This document shows, in pieces, positions 34,901 to 45,562 of a stretch of 64,000 nt of DNA. The position numbers were made by a program, and so were the translations under genes. The DNA lies in assembly GCF_002204745.1 (NCBI RefSeq), contig NZ_NIRR01000001.1, positions 372,001-436,000 on the forward strand, in the 5' to 3' direction. The DNA comes from Hymenobacter amundsenii (GTDB taxonomy: Bacteria; Bacteroidota; Bacteroidia; Cytophagales; Hymenobacteraceae). How positions within the stretch are numbered: the first letter of the stretch is position 1; every line of letters starts with the position of its first letter. The notes under the pieces are model-generated. The model saw nothing but the letters and a program-made list of their open reading frames with translations, searched no databases and was not told the DNA's origin.

Positions 34901-35688
34901 ATGTCCCGACTTCTGCTTGCCGCTGCTGTTTCAGCCGGCCTATTGGCTGCCGCGCCCCTGCGGGCCCAGACCCCGACTGCCCCCGCCCCGCCCCTTTCGG
35001 GCTCACCGATAATATGGAGCGGGTGTTTGAACTCCGCGACGCGAAGGGCAAAACCACTGGCCATATCCGGCAACGGGTTGTGAGCCTGGGCACCGAACAG
35101 AATAAAAAGGAAACGCTCACTACCGCGACAGCCCTGCTCAAAAGCGGGTCCTACGATGAGCGCAACCGGCTGCTCTTCCTGCGCGACCTCACCTTCCGCT
35201 GCCGCCGCGACACAGCCTTCACCGATGGTCTCGCGCAACTCAACCCCGACCAGCTCAGCTCGTTCCGAGACCGGATTTTCACGTATTCTCCTACTCCCCT
35301 GGCTTGGCCCAACCAACCTGCCGTGGGCTCCGAACTACCCCAGGGTGGCATTTCGGTAGACGTCCGCAGCTCGGCCGTGGATATTGCGCAGGTGTACACC
35401 ACTGTACGCAAGCGCCGCGTAACGGGCCAGGAGCCGGTTACAACGCCCGCTGGCACCTTCGAGTGCTATAAGGTAGAAGCCGAGCGCGAAAGCGGCACCA
35501 TTGCCCGCGCCGACATCAAGCTGCGCACGACCGTGCGGGTAATCGATTACTACGTGCCGGGCATGGGCATCGTCAGGTCGGAGGTGTACGATAAGAAAGG
35601 CAAGCTGGAACAGGTTCAACTCCTGACGGCCGTGCACACGGCGGGGGGCGAGGTAGAGAAGGCGAAGTACAAAGTCAAAAAGTCGTAA
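34901..35688 (+). pseudogene. Secreted protein of unknown family (DUF3108-like?), frameshifted
   Basis: ATG 34901 starts a clear signal peptide (MSRLLLAAAVSAGLLAAAPLRAQ) in one frame; the mature protein (DNMERVFELRDAKGKTTGH) continues in the -1 frame from about 35000. One missing C at GGGCTC (expected GGCCTC) joins them. The remaining 220 residues include SAVDIAQVYTTVRKRRVTGQEPV, TPAGTFECYKVEAE, and TTVRVIDYYVPGMGIVRSEVYD, the last part resembling DUF3108-type envelope proteins. The family call is weak; the frameshift is well supported. Confidence 0.62.
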
Positions 35689-35723
35689 ATTAGGGGCTTC
35701 CACCGCCCTAACCTGCTCTTACG

Positions 35724-36230
35724 ATGCGCTTTCTGTTTTTGGCATCCATCCTGTTGCTGGGCGTGTCCTCCTGCCAACAGAATGCCCAACCCGCTGCTAC
35801 TGGCGCTACCGCCACCCCAACGGCCCCGGCCACACCCACTGGCCAGACCTACGGGGCGGCCATCAGTGCTGAGGGAGCACAGCCCATTTCGGCCCTTAGC
35901 ACATTGCTCGGCACCCAGGATTCGGCCCAGGTGAAGCTGGTGGGTACCGCCCACGAGGTGTGCCAGGCCAAGGGCTGCTGGATGACCATGAAGCTGGCCG
36001 ACGGCCGCGACATGCGCATCAGGTTTAAGGAGTATGCGTTTTTCGTACCCAAAGATATCAGCGGCAAAACCGTAGTTATTAATGGCTGGGCCCACCGCGA
36101 AACCGTGCCCGTTTCCGATTTACGCCACTTTGCTCAGGATGCCGGCAAGTCGGCCACTGAAGTAGCCGCCATTACGGAGCCCCAGCAGCAACTCAATTTT
36201 GAGGCCGACGGGGTGCTGGTGAAAGAGTAA
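35724..36230 (+). CDS. DUF4920 lipoprotein
   Basis: A 168-residue lipoprotein (MRFLFLASILLLGVSSC, lipidated Cys17), followed by a Thr/Pro/Ala linker and a DUF4920 domain with VKLVGTAHEVCQAKGCWMTM, where a Cys-x4-Cys pair could bind metal or heme or form a disulphide, and RFKEYAFFVPKDISGKTVVINGWA. The function is unknown. It lies 35 bases after the preceding secreted-protein gene and may share its transcript; a terminator follows. Confidence 0.82.
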   Translation: MRFLFLASILLLGVSSCQQNAQPAATGATATPTAPATPTGQTYGAAISAEGAQPISALSTLLGTQDSAQVKLVGTAHEVCQAKGCWMTMKLADGRDMRIRFKEYAFFVPKDISGKTVVINGWAHRETVPVSDLRHFAQDAGKSATEVAAITEPQQQLNFEADGVLVKE

Positions 36231-36261
36231 GGATTACCGTTCATTAGCGAGCAACAATAAG

Positions 36262-36320
36262 AAGCTAAAGCCGTGCGACTAGCCCCAACGGGAAGTTGAA
36301 CGGCTTTGGCTTTTTACTTT
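36262..36320 (+). terminator. Intrinsic terminator after the DUF4920 gene
   Basis: AAGCTAAAGCCGT (36262-36274) pairs with ACGGCTTTGGCTT (36300-36312), followed by a T-rich tract. The loop GCGACTAGCCCCAACGGG is almost the same as the loop of the hairpin at 38984-39082. Confidence 0.75.
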
Positions 36321-36344
36321 TTCTCTTTGACCTGACTCCCGTAG

Positions 36345-38486
<2,142 letters not shown>

Positions 38487-38557
38487 GGTTGGCGGCCCGG
38501 CCGCGTACCGTACCTGAACAGTTACATCTCCCTGTATTCCTCCCTAAACTCTTTTCT

Positions 38558-38989
38558 ATGCTTCGCCATTTGCTGCTGATTACCCTGGCCTTCGCGCCGC
38601 TAACCCTGATGGCTCAGACGTCGGCGTTGCCGGCTGCACCGGCCGCTGCGCCCAAGCCGCCCGTTGTCGGTGCTATTTCCGTGGCGGCGGTGCCCGTAAC
38701 GCCGGTAATGCAGGTAAAGAAAACCCTGGCTCAGTCCAATGTCGTGCTGCTCGATGTGCGCACGCCTGAAGAATTCGCCACTGGCCACCTGCCCGGGGCC
38801 GGCAACCTCGATTTCCGTGCCCCCGACGTAGCTGAGCAACTCCAGAAGCTCGACCCCAACAAAACGTATGTAGTGTACTGCGCCAGCGGTAACCGCAGCA
38901 ATAAAACTGCTCTCCTTATGCAGGAAAAAGGCTTCAAGCACGTCGTAAATGCCGGGGCCTATAAGGATCTGAAGGACGACATCAAGTAG
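38558..38989 (+). CDS. Exported rhodanese-like domain protein
   Basis: A 143-residue protein: signal peptide (LLLITLAFAPLTLMAQ), a Pro/Ala spacer, and one rhodanese domain with VVLLDVRTPEEFATGHLPGA and the active-site loop VVYCASGNRS (Cys108). It probably transfers sulfane sulphur or senses thiols in the periplasm. I chose ATG 38558 for the signal peptide. The last codon and stop lie in the left arm of a perfect 43-base inverted repeat. Confidence 0.88.
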   Translation: MLRHLLLITLAFAPLTLMAQTSALPAAPAAAPKPPVVGAISVAAVPVTPVMQVKKTLAQSNVVLLDVRTPEEFATGHLPGAGNLDFRAPDVAEQLQKLDPNKTYVVYCASGNRSNKTALLMQEKGFKHVVNAGAYKDLKDDIK

Positions 38990-39082
38990 ACGCCTGACGC
39001 GTCGTAAAAGGCAACGCCGTTCGACTAGCCCTAATGGGAAGTCGAACGGCGTTGCCTTTTACGACGCGTCAGGCGTCTACTT
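38984..39082. repeat. Perfect 43-base inverted repeat reaching into both convergent genes
   Basis: The arms 38984-39026 and 39040-39082 are exact complements; three more pairs (CCC/GGG) can form inside the 13-base loop. The left arm holds the rhodanese stop, and the right arm ends on the first base of the deacetylase stop codon. The loop AGCCCTAATGGG and its flanks recur in the hairpin at 36262. Confidence 0.95.
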
Positions 39083-40017
39083 TAGAAGCTCTGTACCATG
39101 CTGTTGTGCAGGGTGCGCGGGCTCCAGTAGCCGCTGGCAATGATGCGGCGGATGGTGAACAGTGGGTCCTGCTGGTCGCGCTTTTCGGCCAGGATGAAGG
39201 CCGCATCCATGCCGCGCTTCTTGAGCTCAGGAATGGCTTCCTGATTCCAGAGGCCGAAGGGGAAGGCAAAGTAGTTGATTTTCTTGCCCGTGATTTCTTC
39301 GAGCTGCTTGGTCGGCTTCTCGATTTGCGTTACCCAATCCTGGCCCTGGTATTTTTTCACGTTGTGGTGGTCCCAGGTGTGGGAACCGATGACGTTGCCC
39401 TCGTCGGAGAGCTGCTTCACCTGCGCCTTGCTCATGTAGTTGGGGCGGCCCAGGCTCACGGTCATGATGAAATACACGGCCTTGAAACCGTACTTATCGA
39501 GCGTGGGGCGGGCCACGGTGAACTGATCGAGGTCGGTGTCGTCGAAGGTGAGCATGACGGGCTTGCTGGGCAGCGCCGCGCCGGTGATCAGGTAGGCGTA
39601 GAGCTGATCGGGCAGAATGCTGTGGTAGCCCGAGTCGGCCAGCATCTTCATGTGAGCCTTGAACTGATCGACGGGAATGATATAGTCCTTAGCGTTTTTA
39701 GAGTCCTTGGCCCGCCAGTCGCGGATCTGGTGGTAGCACAGAATCGGCACCTGGGGGCGGGCCGTAATGGTGGCGGCATCGGCCCGCTGGCCGGCCGGAA
39801 TGCTGGCCGGGCTGCCGGCGCTGTTCATGGTGGCGGCCGTGGCGTTGCCGGTGGTGGTGGTTTCGGCGGTTTCGGCCGAATCGGCGGTCATGGCCGCGGT
39901 GGCGGCGTTAACGGCGGTATTTTCGGTGGCGGCGGCGGTTTTAGCGTCGTTGCAGGCGGGTAGCACGGCCAGGGTTGCCAGCGCGGCGGCCAGCAGGGGG
40001 TACTTGGGAAAGCTCAT
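39082..40017 (-). CDS. Polysaccharide deacetylase family lipoprotein
   Basis: ATG 40017 gives a lipoprotein signal (LLAAALATLAVLPAC, Cys22). A 75-residue Ala/Thr-rich linker leads to a NodB-homology domain: VPILCYHQI, MLTFDDTD (catalytic/metal Asp), GSHTWDHHN (metal His pair), and FAFPFGLWNQEA. It probably removes acetyl groups from an envelope or extracellular polysaccharide; the substrate is unknown. It is divergent from dapA and convergent with the rhodanese gene. Confidence 0.9.
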   Translation of the reverse strand: MSFPKYPLLAAALATLAVLPACNDAKTAAATENTAVNAATAAMTADSAETAETTTTGNATAATMNSAGSPASIPAGQRADAATITARPQVPILCYHQIRDWRAKDSKNAKDYIIPVDQFKAHMKMLADSGYHSILPDQLYAYLITGAALPSKPVMLTFDDTDLDQFTVARPTLDKYGFKAVYFIMTVSLGRPNYMSKAQVKQLSDEGNVIGSHTWDHHNVKKYQGQDWVTQIEKPTKQLEEITGKKINYFAFPFGLWNQEAIPELKKRGMDAAFILAEKRDQQDPLFTIRRIIASGYWSPRTLHNSMVQSF

Positions 40018-40144
40018 GGAAAGAAATAACACGGCCCGGATGGCAGCGGACCGAACTTTGAAAAAATGACGGGCCGACCTTCCTGCCGGCGTCTGTATCT
40101 TCGCCGCGGGTCTTCCCTTCACAAAGCAACCGCTTATTTCCCGC

Positions 40145-41013
40145 ATGGACAAATTCCGTGGCACCGGCGTCGCCCTGGTTACGCCCTTCCTCCCCTCCCC
40201 CGACCGCGCCGTAGATTATCCGGCCCTACGCCGCCTCATAGATTTTCAGCTCGACGGCGGCGTGGAATACTTGGTCATCAACGGCACCACTGCCGAGTCG
40301 CCGACCCTTGCCACCGACGAGCGGGCCGAGATTATGCGCCTGGCCCGCGAGCACACTGCCGGCCGCGTTCCGTTGGTATACGGCTTGGGCGGCAACGATA
40401 CGGCCGCCCTGGTGCGCACCATCGAAAGCACCGATTTCAGCGGCTACGACGCCCTGCTTTCGGCCTCGCCCTACTATAACAAGCCCAGCCAGCGCGGCAT
40501 CATCGCCCACTACCAGCGCGTGGCCGACGCCAGCCCGGTGCCCGTGATTCTCTACAACGTACCCGGCCGCACCAGCTCCAACCTGACGGCCGCCACGACT
40601 CTGGAGCTGGCCCAGCACCCCAACATCATCGGCATCAAGGAAGCCAGCGGCAACCTGGAGCAATGCATTGCCATTGCCGCCGCCAAGCCCGCCGATTTTC
40701 TGCTGATTTCGGGTGATGACATGATGACGACCTCCCTCATCAGCTTCGGTGGCGCGGGCATCATCTCGGTGTTGGCTAACGCCTTCCCCCGCCGTTTCTC
40801 CGACATGACCCGCGCGCCCTCAATGGTCAGTTTGCCGAGGCCAGTGAGTTGCTATTCGGCTTCGTGCCCCTCAACCCACTCATGTATGAGGAGAGCAACC
40901 CCGTGGGCGTGAAAGCCGCCCTGGCCGCCCAGGGCTTGTGCGCCGACGCCGTACGGTTGCCATTGGTGGAGGTAAGTGCAGAGCTCAAACAACGGATTCA
41001 AAACGCCATGTAA
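40145..41013 (+). pseudogene. dapA: 4-hydroxy-tetrahydrodipicolinate synthase, frameshifted near the C-terminus
   Basis: DapA condenses pyruvate with aspartate semialdehyde in lysine/diaminopimelate synthesis. Residues 1-223 are normal: GTTAESPTL, YYNKPSQRGI, the Schiff-base Lys in IIGIKEASGN, and GDDMMT. At about 40816 the sequence moves to the -1 frame and then reads ALNGQFAEASELLFGFVPLNPLMYEESNPVGVKAALAAQG to TAA 41013, the expected C-terminus. One missing base (expected GCGGCC, seen GCGCC) explains it. Because DapA is normally needed for cell-wall synthesis, a consensus error or a second copy is likely. TATCTTCG at 40096-40103 is a possible promoter. Confidence 0.88.
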
Positions 41014-41024
41014 ACTAGCTACCG

Positions 41025-41576
41025 ATGAAACTCACGCAGATTGCCGATTCCATATTTACCATTGAAGAGCTGATGACTCGCAAGGAGTGTCTGGAAAATA
41101 TTGCGTTGAGTGAGGGCATTGGCTACGAACTGGCCAAGGTAAATACCTCGGCTGGTAGCAGGGTGCGGACGGATATACGCAATAATAACCGGGCTTTTTA
41201 CAACAACGAGGAGCTAGCCCAGAATCTATGGAATAAAGCCGCCCCATTTGTACCTAGCCAACTCGGCAACAGCACGGCCATTGGCCTAAACGAGCTATTC
41301 CGCTTCTACCGCTACCAGCGCGGCCATCAGTTTAAAGGGCATTACGACGAAAGCTACATTCGCAACGAGCATGAGGCCAGCTATTACACCTTCATGGTGT
41401 ACCTGAATGACAACTTCCAAGGCGGTGATACCACCTTTCGAGGTTTGCGCATTGTCCCTCGGCAAGGTATGGCGCTTATCTTCCTTCACAGCCTATACCA
41501 CGAAGGTAGCGAGGTAACGCAAGGCGTCAAATACGTACTGCGTTCGGATGTCATGTACCGGACGGCTCTTGAGTAA
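41025..41576 (+). CDS. 2-oxoglutarate/Fe(II) oxygenase, prolyl-4-hydroxylase-like
   Basis: A 183-residue single-domain dioxygenase. The iron site is His106-x-Asp108 (GHYDESY) and His159 (LYHEG), with Lys169 or Arg173 for the 2-oxoglutarate carboxylate (VKYVLRSDVMY). FRFYRYQRGHQF and FMVYLNDNFQGGDTTF are typical of the P4H-like group. It starts 11 bases after dapA and may be co-transcribed. The base composition is less GC-rich than its neighbours. The substrate is unknown. Confidence 0.87.
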   Translation: MKLTQIADSIFTIEELMTRKECLENIALSEGIGYELAKVNTSAGSRVRTDIRNNNRAFYNNEELAQNLWNKAAPFVPSQLGNSTAIGLNELFRFYRYQRGHQFKGHYDESYIRNEHEASYYTFMVYLNDNFQGGDTTFRGLRIVPRQGMALIFLHSLYHEGSEVTQGVKYVLRSDVMYRTALE

Positions 41577-41584
41577 CCCGCACG

Positions 41585-42319
41585 TTACCAACCACTAGCC
41601 AGCACATCGGCCACGTGCAGCGTCTTGATGGGCTTTTTCTCGCGGCGGATGTAGGCATCGAGGTGCATGAGGCAGCTCGTGTCGGTGCTGATGAGGTAGT
41701 CGGCGCCGGTGGCCAGGGCGTGCTCCACTTTCTGCTCGGCCATGGCTACCGATATGGCTTCGAATTTCACGGCGAAGGTGCCGCCGAAGCCGCAGCAGGT
41801 TTCGGTTTCGGCCATTTCGAGGCGCTCCAGGCCGGGCACGGCATCCAGAAGCTGGCGCGGGGCCTCGCGGATGCCGCACTCGCGCAGGGCCGCGCAAGAG
41901 TCGTGGTAGGTATACTTGCCCGTTAGCTTCGCCTGCGGGACGCTGGCAATGCCCAGCACGTCCACCAGAAACTCGGTTAGCTCGAAGGCCCGGCGCTGCA
42001 CGCCGTGGTAGCGGCCGGCATCGGGGGTGTTCTCGAACAGCTCGGCGTAGGTGTTGCGCACCATGCCAATGCAGGAGGCCGAGGGGCTCACGATATAGCG
42101 TTCCTGCTCGGTCGGAAAGTCAGCCAGAAACTTGCGGGCCACCTCGCAACTCTCGGTTTTGTAGCCCGCGTTGTAGGCCGGCTGCCCGCAACAGGTTTGG
42201 TTGGTGTTGTAGTGCACCTCGCAGCCCACGGCCTCCAGCACCTTCACCATATTCATGGCCGTGTGCGGGAAAAGCTGGTCTACGAAGCAGGGAATGAAGA
42301 TATCGACGGCGGTGGGCAT
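41585..42319 (-). CDS. LutA/LldE-type (Fe-S)-binding CCG-domain protein
   Basis: A 244-residue protein with the two CCG cysteine-rich domains of the lactate-oxidation LutA/LldE and HdrB families: TNQTCCGQPAYNAGY and ETETCCGFGGTFAVKF, plus YHDSCAALRE. Such proteins carry iron-sulphur clusters and pass electrons in lactate or glycolate oxidation. LutB and LutC are not adjacent. I chose ATG 42319, since the upstream extension lies in repeat sequence. Confidence 0.88.
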   Translation of the reverse strand: MPTAVDIFIPCFVDQLFPHTAMNMVKVLEAVGCEVHYNTNQTCCGQPAYNAGYKTESCEVARKFLADFPTEQERYIVSPSASCIGMVRNTYAELFENTPDAGRYHGVQRRAFELTEFLVDVLGIASVPQAKLTGKYTYHDSCAALRECGIREAPRQLLDAVPGLERLEMAETETCCGFGGTFAVKFEAISVAMAEQKVEHALATGADYLISTDTSCLMHLDAYIRREKKPIKTLHVADVLASGW

Positions 42320-42348
42320 GGGGCAGAGGATAATTGGAAGGATAAAAT

Positions 42349-42456
42349 CGTCTGTCATGCTGAGCAGCGCGAAGGACCCTATCATGCCTGAATGAGTTGA
42401 CTGTGTCAAGGTCTTCAATCGTGATAAGGTCCTTCGCGCTGCTCAGGATGTCAGAC
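42349..42456. repeat. Imperfect 36-base inverted repeat with GTCATGCTGAGC core
   Basis: The arms 42349-42384 and 42421-42456 pair with a few mismatches. The right arm read inverted gives GACATCCTGAGCAGCGCG and GAAGGACCTTATCAC, nearly identical in words to the repeat at 19551-19666. It separates the HMG-CoA lyase gene from the LutA-like gene. Confidence 0.85.
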
Positions 42457-42458
42457 AA

Positions 42459-43313
42459 CTAATGCCCTGCAAAGATGCGCTGATTCAACCGCATGGCTTC
42501 GTTCAGCGCCTCTAGGTTCACGCCCGGCTCCAGCCCAACCTGGGTCGAAAACTCCAGGAGCCGCTCGCTGGGCATGTTGCCGGTGAGTTCGTCGGTGGCC
42601 ATTGGGCAGCCGCCGTAGCCGCCCAGCGCCCCGTCGAAGTGGCGGCAGCCAGCCTCGTAGGCGGCCTGCACTTTCTCATGCCAGGTGTCGGGCGTGGTGT
42701 GCAGGTGGGCCCCGAAACGGATGTGCGGGTAAGCGGCCGTCAGCTCGCGGAAGGCAGGGCTGATGGTGGCCGGTGTGCTGGCCCCGATAGTATCGGACAG
42801 CGCCACGATGCCCACACCCAACCCATCCAGCTTCTGGGTGAACTCGCCCAGCACGGCCGGGCTCCACGGGTCGCCGTAGGGGTTGCCGAAACCCATGCTC
42901 AGGTACACCACCTGCTGCTGGCCGGTGCGGGCGCAGATGTCCTGCATCCGGGCCACATCGTCGAGGGCCTGGGCAATGCTTTTGTTGGTGTTACGCTGCT
43001 GAAACGTTTCCGACACCGATAGCGGGAAGCCGATGTAACGGATTTGCGGATGGCTGGCGGCCGTTTTGGCCCCGCGCAGGTTGGCTACAATGGCCAGCAG
43101 CATGGTGCCCGACTGGCTGAGGTCGAGGCCGTCGAGCACTTCGGCCGTGTCGGCGAGCTGCGGAATAGCCTTGGGCGAGACGAAGGAGCCGAAGTCGAGC
43201 ACGTTGAAGCCCACTTTGAGCAGGGCGTTGAGGTAGTCGATTTTGTCGGCCGTCGGGATGAACTCGGGCCAGCCCTGCATGGCGTCGCGCGGGCATTCGG
43301 TGAGGTAGAGCAT
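42459..43313 (-). CDS. Hydroxymethylglutaryl-CoA lyase
   Basis: A 284-residue HMGL-like TIM-barrel enzyme cleaving HMG-CoA to acetyl-CoA and acetoacetate, the last step of leucine degradation. Family markers are TECPRDAMQGW at the N-terminus, DFGSFVSPKAIPQLADT, the metal-binding HLHTTPD, and the Gly/Cys loop GGYGGCPMA. The start at ATG 43313 is four bases after a promoter box. The closely related methylthioalkylmalate-type condensing enzymes are less likely given the GCPM loop. Confidence 0.92.
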   Translation of the reverse strand: MLYLTECPRDAMQGWPEFIPTADKIDYLNALLKVGFNVLDFGSFVSPKAIPQLADTAEVLDGLDLSQSGTMLLAIVANLRGAKTAASHPQIRYIGFPLSVSETFQQRNTNKSIAQALDDVARMQDICARTGQQQVVYLSMGFGNPYGDPWSPAVLGEFTQKLDGLGVGIVALSDTIGASTPATISPAFRELTAAYPHIRFGAHLHTTPDTWHEKVQAAYEAGCRHFDGALGGYGGCPMATDELTGNMPSERLLEFSTQVGLEPGVNLEALNEAMRLNQRIFAGH

Positions 43314-43317
43314 GGGG

Positions 43318-43325
43318 TAAAGATA
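43318..43325 (-). promoter_or_regulatory. -7 promoter box of HMG-CoA lyase, suggesting a leaderless transcript
   Basis: TATCTTTA on the minus strand, four bases (CCCC) before the ATG at 43313. Confidence 0.55.
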
Positions 43326-43439
43326 AGCGGGGAGGCGATGAATGAGTGGCTGGCTCGTGCATTCCCCCATTCAGCCCGTCGAACTACTCGACCCCGGCCG
43401 GGGTTTACCTGGCTCCGCTATTTCTGCTGACGTTGTCCT

Positions 43440-44777
43440 ATGCCGCACCGCCTTCGCGCCCTGCCCGTTCTTGTTGTTGTTCTACTGCTGAGTGCCTGTA
43501 GCCAGACCAAAACCCTGCGGGGCTTGTTCCAGCAAGCCACTCCCCACGAAACCTACGCCCGCCGCCTTGGCCAAGCCGGGCTGGCCGAAACGGCTCTGGG
43601 CCGCGACTGGCTCCGGGCCGCCGACCAGGCCCTGCGCGATTCGCTGACCGTAAAGTTGCCCTACCAGGAATCGGGCTTTTTCCCTACTGACCGGGCCGTG
43701 GCGCTGGGCCTGCGCTACGGCGTGCGCACCGGCGAAACCATCCACGTCAGCCTTACGCTGGCCCCCGGTACGGCCCCGCCCAAGGTTTTTCTGGATGCAT
43801 TTGAGCTAAGCCCCGACCGGGTCACCGCGCCCCGCCACCTGCTGGCCGCCGACACCGCCGACCTTTCCTTTCGGTACGTGGTGGAGGCCGACCGCCAGCA
43901 CCTGCTGCGGGTGCAGCCCGAGCTGTTGCGCGGGGGCCGCTACACGCTCAGCATCCGCCGCGAGCCCAGCCTGAGCTTTCCGGTGCAGGGCAAGTCCGAT
44001 AAGGCTATCGGCTCGTTCTGGGGCGCGGGCCGCGACGGCGGGGTCCGCCGCCACGAGGGCGTGGATATTTTTGCGCCCCGGGGCACGCCCGCCCTGGCGG
44101 CTGCGGCCGGCATCGTTACCCGCGTGAACGAAACCAACCTGGGCGGCCGGGTGGTGTGGCTGGCCGATGCCGCCCACGGCCAGCACCTCTACTACGCCCA
44201 CCTCGATAAGCAGCAAGTGCAGCCTGGCCAACGCGTGCGTATTGGCGACACGCTGGGCCTGGTGGGCAACACTGGCAACGCGAAAACCACCCCGCCCCAC
44301 CTGCACTTCGGCGTGTACCGCAACGGCGCCCTCGATCCGCTACCGTTCGTGCGGGCGGCCGACGTGCTGCCCACCCCACCCCGCAAGCTACCCGCCGAGC
44401 TGGGCCAGTACGTACGGGCCCGCGAAACCCGCCTAGTATTGCGTCGCACCCCCGCCACCAAGGCGGCTACCGCCGCCACTACCGAGCGCCCGACGCCGCT
44501 ACTGGTGCTGGGCACGGCGGCGGGTTGGCTGCGAGTGCAACTGCCGGGGGGCCGGAGCGGCTTCGTACTGGCCACCGCCGTGCGCCCCGCCGCCCCATTG
44601 CGACGCGAGAAGCTAGCGGCCGAGGCCGAATTGCAATCCTTTCCGCTGCCCGGGGCACCCGCCGTGGCCGAGCTGCCAGCCCAAACGGCCGTGGCGGTGC
44701 TGGGCGAGTTCGGGGGCTACCGGCTTGTGCGCCAGGCCAACGGCCGCACGGGCTGGGTGCTGGTAAAGCCCGCTTAG
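43440..44777 (+). CDS. M23 family (LytM) metallopeptidase lipoprotein with SH3-like tail
   Basis: A 445-residue lipoprotein (LPVLVVVLLLSAC). An N-terminal beta domain (about 60-180) precedes an M23 peptidase domain with the zinc ligands RHEGVDIFAPRG (His, Asp) and PPHLHFGVY (HxH), followed by bacterial SH3-like repeats (LVLGTAAGWLRVQLPGGRSGFV, VLGEFGGYRLVRQANGRTGWV). It probably cuts peptidoglycan cross-links or regulates amidases. No cell-division partner genes are adjacent. Confidence 0.92.
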   Translation: MPHRLRALPVLVVVLLLSACSQTKTLRGLFQQATPHETYARRLGQAGLAETALGRDWLRAADQALRDSLTVKLPYQESGFFPTDRAVALGLRYGVRTGETIHVSLTLAPGTAPPKVFLDAFELSPDRVTAPRHLLAADTADLSFRYVVEADRQHLLRVQPELLRGGRYTLSIRREPSLSFPVQGKSDKAIGSFWGAGRDGGVRRHEGVDIFAPRGTPALAAAAGIVTRVNETNLGGRVVWLADAAHGQHLYYAHLDKQQVQPGQRVRIGDTLGLVGNTGNAKTTPPHLHFGVYRNGALDPLPFVRAADVLPTPPRKLPAELGQYVRARETRLVLRRTPATKAATAATTERPTPLLVLGTAAGWLRVQLPGGRSGFVLATAVRPAAPLRREKLAAEAELQSFPLPGAPAVAELPAQTAVAVLGEFGGYRLVRQANGRTGWVLVKPA

Positions 44778-44916
44778 ACTTCAGTTTTCAGTTGCCAGTA
44801 AAAGGTACGCCGCATGAGTGGCCTGCATGGCTGGTTTGCACAGCCTTTTGTCCTTGTGTTTTCTTCACGGGGCCTTCATGCAGCAACGCGTACGTTTGAA
44901 CCGGTGATTGGAGTAA

Positions 44917-44960
44917 AAACGCGGGGCAGCTTTTTCGGAAGCTGTTCCGCGTTTCCTTTT
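44917..44960 (+). terminator. Hairpin terminator between the M23 peptidase and the thioredoxin cassette
   Basis: AAACGCGGGGCAGCTT (44917-44932) pairs, with two wobble pairs, with AAGCTGTTCCGCGTTT (44939-44954), followed by CCTTTTCC. The rest of 44778-45033 shows no supportable gene. Confidence 0.55.
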
Positions 44961-45033
44961 CCCCGGCCCGGTAGTTGCCTCGTATACAGTTCAGGTTGAC
45001 TATTTTTCTTTTCCCTTCTGACTCTTACATTCC

Positions 45034-45486
45034 ATGCGAACCATACTTTTTTCCGCTGCTTTTTCGCTGACTTTACTTGCCACCGCTCCTGCTACGGCCG
45101 CCACTTGGAACAGCACCCTCGATGCGGCCATGGCGCAGGCCAAAGCTACCAACCGGCCCGTGTTGGCCGTTTTCTCGGGGTCCGACTGGTGCAAGCCCTG
45201 CATCATGCTCAAGCAGGAAGTATTCGACAAGCCCGAGTTTGAGCGCTTTGCCCAGAACAAGTTCGTACTGGCCCGTTTCGATTTTCCGCGGGGCAAGAAA
45301 AACAAACTCCCCGCCGACCAGACCAAGCAAAACGAGTTGGCCGCCTCCAAGCTAAACCAGGAAGGCTCCTTCCCGCTGGTCGTCCTAATTTCGCCCGAAG
45401 GCAAAGTGTTGGCCAAAACCGGCTACCGCCCCGGCGGCGAGGCTGCCTACGAGGCCCACCTCAACTCCCTGTTGGCCCGCAAATAA
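45034..45486 (+). CDS. Exported thioredoxin-fold protein
   Basis: A 150-residue protein with a signal peptide (FSAAFSLTLLATAPATAA) and a thioredoxin_7-type domain with the redox motif Cys53-Lys-Pro-Cys56 (SDWCKPCIML) and the cis-Pro region SFPLVVLISPEG. The insertion RGKKNKLPADQTKQNELAAS is typical of the periplasmic group. It opens a cassette with apbE, DUF4266 and DUF3570 genes, suggesting thiol reduction or disulphide control for that envelope system. A hairpin follows its stop, so downstream expression may be attenuated. Confidence 0.92.
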   Translation: MRTILFSAAFSLTLLATAPATAATWNSTLDAAMAQAKATNRPVLAVFSGSDWCKPCIMLKQEVFDKPEFERFAQNKFVLARFDFPRGKKNKLPADQTKQNELAASKLNQEGSFPLVVLISPEGKVLAKTGYRPGGEAAYEAHLNSLLARK

Positions 45487-45501
45487 GCCGTTTCTTCGCA
45501 C

Positions 45502-45540
45502 CGGCTGGTACGGCATTTCCGCCATACCAGCCGTTTTTTT
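45502..45540 (+). terminator. Intrinsic terminator between thioredoxin gene and apbE
   Basis: CGGCTGGTACGGC (45502-45514) pairs with GCCATACCAGCCG (45521-45533), followed by TTTTTTT. It lies 23 bases before the apbE start and could lower expression of the rest of the cassette. Confidence 0.75.
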
Positions 45541-45562
45541 GGGTCAGCTTCCCTCCCATCCT

